Shown here: piece after piece, positions 41,662 to 47,518 of the stretch | How positions within the stretch are numbered: position 1 is the stretch's first letter | Layout: every line of letters begins with the position of its first letter | Source of the DNA: Lamprocystis purpurea DSM 4197 | GTDB lineage: Bacteria; Pseudomonadota; Gammaproteobacteria; Chromatiales; Chromatiaceae | Assembly: GCF_000379525.1 (NCBI RefSeq) | Contig: NZ_KB902500.1 | Location: 1-47,518 of the forward strand | Direction: 5' to 3' | DNA length: 47,518 nt | Made by a program: the position numbers and the translations under genes | The notes under the pieces: generated by a model | What the model saw: only the letters and a program-made list of their open reading frames with translations | The model's database searches: none | Told to the model about the DNA's origin: nothing

Positions 41662-42555
41662 TCAGGCCCGCAAGGCGTGCCCGGTCAGCTTCAGAAACAG
41701 ATCCTCCAGGTTCGGGGTGGCGACCCGCAGAGCCGACAGATCCGCGCCAAGCTGTTCCAATTCCTTGAGAACCGGCGCCGCCGCATCCGCAAACAGCTCG
41801 ATCTCTCCCCCGCGACTGGTCGCCGTCGGCGGCAGGGGCACGCCGTCCGGCCATGCCGAAGCCGGCAAACGGATCACCGCGGCCGGGAAATGCTCACCGA
41901 TCAGAACCCCTGGAAGACCCTGGGCAATGATGCGCCCGCGATCGACGATGGCCACCTCATCGCACAGGCGTTCGGCCTCTTCCATATAGTGGGTGGTCAG
42001 CAGGACCGTGGTGCCGCGGCGGCGCACCGTCTCGATCAGCGCCCAGAAGTTGCGCCGCGCCTGCGGATCGAGCCCGGTGGTCGGTTCGTCCAGAAAGACC
42101 AGTTCCGGATCGTTGACCAGGGCCACGGCGAGCAGCAGGCGCTGCCGCTGACCACCCGAGAGCTTGCGGGTATCCCGGTCCAGGATCTCGTCCAGATTGC
42201 AGAGCCGGATCACCTCATCGCGCGGGGCCGTGCGGCGATAGAGGCTCGCGAACATCGTCAGGGTCTCGGCCACGGTCTGAAAATCCTGCAGCGCGGTCGC
42301 CTGGAACTGGATGCCGATAGACTCCCGGTAGGCGTGACCCAGGGGCGCCCCGCGGAACAGCACCTGACCCGCATTCGGCGTCTGGATCCCCTCCAGCATC
42401 TCCAGGGTCGTGGTTTTCCCCGCCCCGTTCGGACCCAGTAAACCGAAACAGCGGCCGGGCTCGACACGAAAACTAACCCCATCGACCGCACGCACACCGC
42501 CGTTGGGTCCGGGGTAGGTCCGGACCAGGTCGCGGGCCTCGATCAGCGCGTCCAT
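41662..42555 (-). CDS. ABC transporter ATP-binding protein
   Basis: A 297-aa ATPase. Walker A is GPNGAGKTT at ~41-49, the signature is LSGGQRQRLLLAVAL, and Walker B is ELVFLDEPTTGLDPQARR, followed by a switch histidine in LLTTHYMEEAERL. It belongs to the CcmA/drug-export (DrrA/NodI-like) group and partners the ABC-2 permease downstream. The ATG at 42555 has GGGAG about 7 nt upstream. An ~80-residue C-terminal extension after the switch region is typical of this group. Confidence 0.93.
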   Translation of the reverse strand: MDALIEARDLVRTYPGPNGGVRAVDGVSFRVEPGRCFGLLGPNGAGKTTTLEMLEGIQTPNAGQVLFRGAPLGHAYRESIGIQFQATALQDFQTVAETLTMFASLYRRTAPRDEVIRLCNLDEILDRDTRKLSGGQRQRLLLAVALVNDPELVFLDEPTTGLDPQARRNFWALIETVRRRGTTVLLTTHYMEEAERLCDEVAIVDRGRIIAQGLPGVLIGEHFPAAVIRLPASAWPDGVPLPPTATSRGGEIELFADAAAPVLKELEQLGADLSALRVATPNLEDLFLKLTGHALRA

Positions 42556-42674
42556 CGCGCACTCCCGCACCCATCAGGGCGACAGCAGACCCAGCGCGCG
42601 GCCACGGATTCGGTTAGGATTTGTGCACCTCTCATCGCGGCAAGCCCGCCAACGTACCAACGGAGTCCTGTTCC

Positions 42675-43253
42675 ATGGCGATCCTGATCATCGGTCTCAT
42701 CCTCTTTCTCGGTGTACATTCGCTCCCCTTTCTCGCCCCGACATGGCGCGAGTCCCTTCAAGTGCGCATCGGTGAGGTCCCTTACAAGGGGCTCGCCTCG
42801 GTGTTGAACCTGACCGGCTTTTTACTGATCATCTGGGGCTACGGGCTGGCCCGCCAGGAGCCGTTCACAGTGTACGCCCCGCCCGTCTGGACCGCGCACC
42901 TTGCCTTGCTGATTCTGGTGCCGGTTTTTCCCCTGTTGTTCGCCGCCTTCCTGCCGGGGCGCATCCAGACCTGGGCCAAACACCCCATGCTGCTGGCCGT
43001 CATTCTCTGGGCGCTGGCCCACCTGATCGCCAACGGAAACCTGGCGGATGTGGTGCTGTTCGGTTCCTTCCTCGCCTGGTCACTGGCCGATCGCATCTCC
43101 TTCATGTGGCGCACCGCGCCCCCCGTACAAGGCGCACCGCCCGGCAAGGCAAACGATTGGATCGCCTTGGGCCTGGGGCTGTTGCTGTATGGGGCCTTCA
43201 TGGGCGGAACCCATCTCTGGCTGATCGGCGTCTCGCCCCTGGGCGCGCGCTGA
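42675..43253 (+). CDS. NnrU family membrane protein
   Basis: A 192-aa protein with about six hydrophobic segments. The opening ILIIGLILFLGVHSLPFLAPTWR and the middle HPMLLAVILWALAHLIANGNLADVVLFGSFLAWSLAD are hallmarks of NnrU-like proteins (heme/isoprenoid-related 15-cis-zeta-carotene isomerase superfamily). The HPML...AHL histidines are candidates for heme binding. In denitrifiers it is linked to NO metabolism; in phototrophs related proteins touch carotenoid isomerisation. GGAG lies 9 nt before the ATG. It is divergent from the ABC operon. Confidence 0.88.
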   Translation: MAILIIGLILFLGVHSLPFLAPTWRESLQVRIGEVPYKGLASVLNLTGFLLIIWGYGLARQEPFTVYAPPVWTAHLALLILVPVFPLLFAAFLPGRIQTWAKHPMLLAVILWALAHLIANGNLADVVLFGSFLAWSLADRISFMWRTAPPVQGAPPGKANDWIALGLGLLLYGAFMGGTHLWLIGVSPLGAR

Positions 43254-43338
43254 GTTGGGCCCTGAGTCGGGCGCTCGGCGCGATTGGAGTCCGGGATGAT
43301 CGGCGTCCGCCCAGCCCTTTGATGCGAGGAACCCCATC

Positions 43339-45111
43339 ATGCAATTTCCGTACGGCTTAAGCGATTACAGCAAGCTCATCCAGGGCGGATACTTCTACCA
43401 GGACCGCACGGACCGGATTCCCCTCCTCGAAGCGGCAGGGGATCAACTGATCTTCATCCGCCCCCGCCGGTTCGGTAAAAGCCTGCTGCTGTCGATGCTG
43501 GAACATTACTACGACGTCAAGCGGGCGGCACAATTCGAGGCATTGTTTGGGCATTTAGCCATCGGTAAGAATCCCACCCCACGACATAACCAGTATTTCG
43601 TAATGAAGTGGGACTTTTCGCTGGTGAAAGCGCAGGGGGATGTAAAAGAGATCGAAGCGGCGCTGCATCGACATATCAATACCGCGATCAAGGCCTGCGC
43701 CGCCAACTATGGTTGGCACGATATTGAAATTACTGCGGATGATGCGGTCGACTCACTATCATCCTTGCTGATTCGCGTGCGCCGGGAAAAACAGCGTCTC
43801 TATCTGCTGATCGACGAGTACGATAACTTCGCCAACGACGTGCTGATGGCCGGGCGCAAACAGGCGTATTACGAAGCCCTACTCTATGGCGAAGGCTTGC
43901 TGAAAACCGTATTCAAGGCGGTGAAAGCAGCGGCGGGCGGACAAGGACTGGATCGGGTCTTTATCACCGGTGTTTCACCGGTCGTCCTCAGCGACATGAC
44001 CAGCGGCTATAACGTCGGGGAGAACATCTACCTGGACGAGGCGTTCAATGACCTGTGCGGTTTCACCGAGGCGGAGATCGCTGCCGTGCTGACGCGAATG
44101 GCCATGGTGGGCGGTTCCTGGTCGGCGACGGACGCACTGGAGACGATGCGCACCTTTTATAACGGCTACTGCTTTAGCGAAACCGGCGGCGAGCGGCTCT
44201 ACAACCCGACCCTGAGCCTGTATTTTCTCAAGGCTTTGCAGACCAAAGGCCGCTATCCACAAGAGATGCTGGACGAAAATCTGGCGATGGATCGCGGCAA
44301 GCTGACCTACATCGCCCAACTCCCCCATGGCGAAGAGGTGTTGATTCAGGCACTCAATGGCGAGGAGGGGGTGATCATTCCCCGCCTGGCCCGGCGCTTC
44401 GGCGTCGCTGACGTGTTGACCGCTGTCAAGGATCAGCCGTTCATGGCCTCGCTGCTGTACTACTTCGGGGTCCTGACGTTCGCCGGGCGAGGCGTGCTGG
44501 GCAAGGCGATCCTGAACATCCCCAATCTGGTGGCTCGCTCGCTGTATGTTGAACGGTTGCGGGAGCTCTGGCTGCCCACCTACGAAGATCGCCAGACCAT
44601 CCCGCGCCTGGCGGAAACGGTATATCTCCAAGGCGATTTGGCCCCGCTGGTCGCCTTTATCGAACAGCGTTATCTCCCGGTACTATCGAATCGCGATTAT
44701 CGCTGGACCAACGAACTGCTGGTGAAAATCGCCTTCCTCACGCTGCTGTTCGATGACCGGCTGTACATGATGGTCTCGGAAACCGAGGTGGATCACGGCT
44801 ATAGCGATCTGAGCCTGATTGTCCGATCCGATATGCGGCAGTTTCAGGCCCTGGATCTGCTGTTGGAATTCAAATACCTGAGCCTGAAAGACCTGGGGCT
44901 CACCGGAGAGCAGGTGCGTGAATCCACCGCGGCGGAATTGGCGGCGCGACCACTCATCCAGGCGAAACTGGCGGAGGCGGCAGACCAGGCGCAACGCTAT
45001 GGTACCGCCTTGCAGACCCGCTATGGCCTGACCGATCTGCGACTGTTTGCGGTAGTCGGCGTCGGGCTGGAGCGGGTGGTTTGGCGGGTGGTCCAGTCGG
45101 TCAAACCCTAG
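43339..45111 (+). CDS. AAA-ATPase-like / PD-(D/E)XK nuclease-like protein (DUF1703 type)
   Basis: A 590-aa protein. The N-terminus (PYGLSDYSKLIQGGYFYQDRTDRIPLL) and P-loop IRPRRFGKSLLLSML (~40-54) are standard for the AAA-ATPase-like family that carries a C-terminal DUF1703 nuclease-like domain. That domain is visible as DHGYSDLSLIV followed by LDLLLEFKYLS, with the D...E-x-K spacing of PD-(D/E)XK folds. These proteins are widespread and multi-copy in anaerobes and phototrophs. Their role is unproven, though phage defence or mobile-element origin is often proposed. CGAGGAACCCCATC precedes the ATG. It shares its overall design, but little sequence, with the protein at 20020-21594. Confidence 0.85.
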   Translation: MQFPYGLSDYSKLIQGGYFYQDRTDRIPLLEAAGDQLIFIRPRRFGKSLLLSMLEHYYDVKRAAQFEALFGHLAIGKNPTPRHNQYFVMKWDFSLVKAQGDVKEIEAALHRHINTAIKACAANYGWHDIEITADDAVDSLSSLLIRVRREKQRLYLLIDEYDNFANDVLMAGRKQAYYEALLYGEGLLKTVFKAVKAAAGGQGLDRVFITGVSPVVLSDMTSGYNVGENIYLDEAFNDLCGFTEAEIAAVLTRMAMVGGSWSATDALETMRTFYNGYCFSETGGERLYNPTLSLYFLKALQTKGRYPQEMLDENLAMDRGKLTYIAQLPHGEEVLIQALNGEEGVIIPRLARRFGVADVLTAVKDQPFMASLLYYFGVLTFAGRGVLGKAILNIPNLVARSLYVERLRELWLPTYEDRQTIPRLAETVYLQGDLAPLVAFIEQRYLPVLSNRDYRWTNELLVKIAFLTLLFDDRLYMMVSETEVDHGYSDLSLIVRSDMRQFQALDLLLEFKYLSLKDLGLTGEQVRESTAAELAARPLIQAKLAEAADQAQRYGTALQTRYGLTDLRLFAVVGVGLERVVWRVVQSVKP

Positions 45112-45180
45112 CGATAGGCAGGATCATCAGCAACGCGAGAGCGGCGCCGCGCGACCCACTACCGCTTCCAGAAACGATAG

Positions 45181-45762
45181 TTACTCCGCGTCGAGCAATT
45201 GCTCACCCCGCTCGACGCGGGCCGCCCGCAGCAGCCAGCGGGACAAGGTGTCTCGATCGCGGCAGGCACGGACACGGGTCTCGAGCGGCGTGTCCACCGG
45301 CACGCCCCGTCCCTGCAATAAGGCGATTACCGCATCGGCCAGCCCTTCCGTGCGCACCGCCTCCAGGCTGTCGTAACCCTCCCGCTGCAGTAGATTGCGC
45401 AGCGTCGCCCGATGCCCTGCCGCACGGTCGTACAGGGCCTCCACCGGGATCGGATTGCGCAGGATGTCCGGCGCCTCCAACACCTCGCCCGCCCCGACCA
45501 GGCGCGGCGGCTGGCCGGCCTCGTGGACCTCCACCCGCCGCGGACCCTGCACCCGCACCACCCACACGTAACGAGTTCCGGCCGCCAGCAACTCGGCAAT
45601 TTTGACCTTGAGATCCGCCTGGTCCTGACCGCGACCGGCGTACTCGATGGCCAGCGGCGGCGCACCGGGAATCCAGCCGTCCGCGTCCGCCCCGGCGGCG
45701 GCAGCCACCGCCACATCGGGGGCGCGCAGGGTGCCCGGCGCGGGCGTGAAGCCGGCATCCAC
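45181..45762 (-). CDS. Uma2/DUF820-like nuclease-fold protein, copy 1
   Basis: About 193 aa from a GTG start. APDVAVAAAAG, LAIEYAGRGQDQADLKVKI and TRYVWVVRV follow the Uma2 (DUF820) PD-(D/E)XK pattern. The C-terminus (RVRACRDRDTLSRWLLRAARVERGEQLL) is specific to this subfamily. The frame is open further upstream to triple stops at ~45898, encoding an apparently real IINDSDPAVEWAG stretch with no ATG. An ATG exists in a different frame at 45821, so a one-base indel near the 5' end may have separated the original start from the body. It is closely similar to the gene at 46874-47518 but lacks that gene's KEG repeats. Confidence 0.75.
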   Translation of the reverse strand: MDAGFTPAPGTLRAPDVAVAAAAGADADGWIPGAPPLAIEYAGRGQDQADLKVKIAELLAAGTRYVWVVRVQGPRRVEVHEAGQPPRLVGAGEVLEAPDILRNPIPVEALYDRAAGHRATLRNLLQREGYDSLEAVRTEGLADAVIALLQGRGVPVDTPLETRVRACRDRDTLSRWLLRAARVERGEQLLDAE

Positions 45763-45953
45763 GCCGGCCCATTCGACCGCCGGATCGCTGTCGTTGATGA
45801 TAGCCGGTTGTCCTGCGTCATGTGGAGACAGCGCGCAAGGGGAAATGGCAACGCGCTCTCGGCGCCGCGGTGCACCGCGCTGCCGCTCGGTCTATCATTA
45901 CGAGTCAGTCCGACCCGGTGCGCGCACCGGGCCACCCGACCCTGGAGCCGACC

Positions 45954-46751
45954 ATGGCCCACACCGCAACCGCCCACTCGCTCATCGCGCCCTGGATCGA
46001 CGAAGACCCGCCGGAGCACCTGCCGGACCCGCCGCCGACCCAGGACGAGCTGCCTTGCGACGACGGAGAGCCGATGGAAACCCAACGCCACAAGTGGCAG
46101 ATGGACCTGCTGATCGAGACCCTGGACCGCTGGCTGGAGGCCCGCGGCGAGGGCTACGTGAACGGCAACATGTTCGTTTACTACACCCTGGAGCAGACCC
46201 GCGGACTCCATTTCAAGGGTCCGGATGTCTTCGTCGCGCTGGGCGTGCCGCGGGGCGAGCGCAAGAGCTGGGTGGTCTGGGAGCAGGGCAAAGCCCCGGA
46301 TGTGGTCATCGAGCTGTTGTCCGCGACCACCTGGCGCCAGGACAAGGGCGAGAAGCTGCGGGTCTATCGGGACTGTATGCGGGTGCCCGAGTATTTCTGG
46401 TTCGATCCCTTCAATCCGGATGACTGGGCCGGCTTTGCGCTCTCCGGCGGGACCTATCTGGCGCTCGAGCGCGATTCCGCGGGCCGGCTGCCGAGTCCAC
46501 TGCTGGGTCTGAGCCTGCTGCTGTGGACCGGCGTCTACCGCGGTCTGCCCGGCACTTGGCTGCGCTGGGCGGACGCGCAGGGCAGGCCGCTGCCGACCGA
46601 TGGCGAGGCCGAGCGCGCGCGGGCCGACATCGAGCGCGAGCGGGCCGAAGCCGAGCGTGAGCGGGCCGAAGCCGAGCATCTGCGCGCCGAGCGTGCCGAG
46701 TCGGAGCTGGCCGCTCTGCGGGCGGAGCTGGCGGCGTATCGGCAGCGCTGA
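45954..46751 (+). CDS. Uma2 family nuclease-fold protein with C-terminal coiled coil
   Basis: A 265-aa protein of the Uma2/DUF820 family. Core elements are GPDVFVALGVP, PDVVIELLSATTW and KLRVYRDCMRVPEYFWFDP, giving the D...E...K arrangement of the PD-(D/E)XK fold. The last ~50 residues are a charged coiled coil of (E/A)RAEAE units. The ATG at 45954 was chosen because the family start MAHTATAHSLIAPW fits and the 44 upstream in-frame residues look non-coding. It is divergent from copy 1. Function is unproven; the family is hugely expanded in cyanobacteria and some phototrophs. Confidence 0.85.
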   Translation: MAHTATAHSLIAPWIDEDPPEHLPDPPPTQDELPCDDGEPMETQRHKWQMDLLIETLDRWLEARGEGYVNGNMFVYYTLEQTRGLHFKGPDVFVALGVPRGERKSWVVWEQGKAPDVVIELLSATTWRQDKGEKLRVYRDCMRVPEYFWFDPFNPDDWAGFALSGGTYLALERDSAGRLPSPLLGLSLLLWTGVYRGLPGTWLRWADAQGRPLPTDGEAERARADIERERAEAERERAEAEHLRAERAESELAALRAELAAYRQR

Positions 46752-46873
46752 GCCTCGCTGGTGCGGAACGTCTAACGCTCCGCTAGCGCCTGCACCGCGG
46801 CCCGCGGGGCCTTTCCGTTGCTGGACGTCTGTGGCACGCGGCCGGCCCGGCGGCGCGATGTGACAAAGTGGAA

Positions 46874-47518
46874 TTAGGGCGCGTCGAACAACTGCTCGCC
46901 CCGCTCGATACTGGCTGCCCGCAGCAGCCAGCGGTGCAGGGTGTCGTGCTCCCGACAGGCACGCACGCGGGTCTCGATCGGCGCGTCCACCGGGATGCCC
47001 CGGCCCTGTAACAAGGCGAGAATGGCCTCGGCCATGCCTTCCTCGCGTCCCTCTTGGCGCCCTTCCTTGCGACCCTCCTTGTGACCTTCCTTGCGACCTT
47101 CCTTGTGACCTTCCTTGCGACCTTCCTTGTGACCTTCCTTGCGACCTTCGTTATGACCTTCCGTGCGGACCGCTTCCAGGCTGTCGTAACCCTCCCGTTG
47201 CAGCAGATTGCGCAGCGTCGCCCGATGCCCGGCCGCGCGGTCATAAAGGGCCTCCACCGGGATCGGATTGCGCAGAATGCCCGGCGCCGCCAATACCTCG
47301 CCCGCCCCGACCAGGCGCGGCGGCTGGCCGGCCTCGTGGACCTCCACCCGCCGCGGACCCTGCACCCGCACCACCCACACGTAACGGGTTCCGGCCGCCA
47401 GCAACTCGGCAATCTTGACCTTGAGATCCGCCTGATCCTGACCGCGGCCGGCATACTCGATGGCCAGCGGCGGCGCTCCGGGAATCCAGCCGTCCGCGTC
47501 CGCCCCGGCGGGGGCGGC
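46874..47518 (-). CDS. Uma2/DUF820-like protein, copy 2, with KEG repeats, cut by window end
   Basis: The frame is open to the last base, so the start lies beyond the window; 214 residues are visible. Apart from the insert, it is nearly identical to the gene at 45181-45762 (for example LAIEYAGRGQDQADLKVKI and the RVRACRE...RWLLRAA tail). After VRTEG it carries about 35 extra residues built from (K/R)EG(R/H) units. Such repeats occur in several DUF-type proteins of phototrophs and probably form a charged helix. Confidence 0.85.
   Translation of the reverse strand, partial: AAPAGADADGWIPGAPPLAIEYAGRGQDQADLKVKIAELLAAGTRYVWVVRVQGPRRVEVHEAGQPPRLVGAGEVLAAPGILRNPIPVEALYDRAAGHRATLRNLLQREGYDSLEAVRTEGHNEGRKEGHKEGRKEGHKEGRKEGHKEGRKEGRQEGREEGMAEAILALLQGRGIPVDAPIETRVRACREHDTLHRWLLRAASIERGEQLFDAP
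47060..47158 (-). repeat. Minisatellite encoding KEGRKEGH units
   Basis: Tandem 24-bp units (ACCTTCCTTGTGACCTTCCT plus TGCG on the plus strand) repeat about four times with degenerate ends. Each unit encodes eight residues, so gain or loss of units keeps the frame. The paralogue at 45181-45762 has none. Confidence 0.88.

Noticed and set aside
45327-46679. 450-codon minus-strand frame spanning two Uma2 genes
   Set aside because: It overlaps the well-supported gene at 45954-46751 on the opposite strand and reads Arg-rich nonsense over copy 1. Only a few residues after the ATG at 45821 may be real.
47060-47158. Tandem repeats at the right end as a CRISPR array
   Set aside because: Units are 24 bp without unique spacers and are translated in frame within a Uma2-type gene. 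No cas gene is near.

Overview
The window is GC-rich chromosomal DNA from a gammaproteobacterium. The tolQRAB-pal-cpoB cluster, the style of the repeats, the anaerobic ribonucleotide reductase and the many AAA/PD-(D/E)XK and Uma2-type genes suggest a purple sulfur bacterium (Chromatiales). That lineage is an inference, because no rRNA or photosynthesis gene lies in the window.

Region 1 (1-13.1 kb) is an accessory defence block. A transposase tail is followed by a seven-gene minus-strand operon, read from right to left: type III-like restriction subunit (res), RHH-type antitoxin, PIN-domain toxin, type III-like methyltransferase (mod), an unrecognised 352-aa protein, an RlaP/YcgL-like nucleotidyltransferase, and a UvrD-like helicase with a RelE-like N-terminus. 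The last four genes overlap by 1-4 nt, so they look co-translated. Inverted copies of a ~125-bp tandem-hairpin repeat flank the block. A tRNA-Thr and two copies of a ~207-bp MITE-like element lie on its right side. The mod gene carries an in-frame palindromic repeat, and its presumed specificity region is AT-rich.

Region 2 (13.4-27.8 kb) is mostly housekeeping: glcD, ruvB and tolQRAB-pal-cpoB. About 6 kb of accessory genes now separate ruvB from tolQ: a small unknown, a decayed gene, a secreted permuted NlpC/P60-like protein with a membrane partner, and an AAA/nuclease protein. ybgC is not seen.

Region 3 (27.9-39.6 kb) holds cheY-cheA, a polytopic membrane protein, an encapsulated-ferritin-like protein with no encapsulin beside it, an anaerobic class III ribonucleotide reductase operon, transaldolase, cheD and oxyR. 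The reductase operon has two well-phased NrdR boxes, an intein inside NrdD, and the glycyl-radical tail encoded as a separate 64-aa protein.

Region 4 (39.9-47.5 kb) holds a 64-aa unknown, a cupin-permease-ATPase ABC operon, an NnrU-like membrane protein, a DUF1703-type AAA/nuclease protein and three Uma2-type genes. The last Uma2 gene runs off the window and contains a minisatellite encoding a KEG(R/H) repeat. Hairpin repeats of several families (REP/BIME-like) are scattered throughout.
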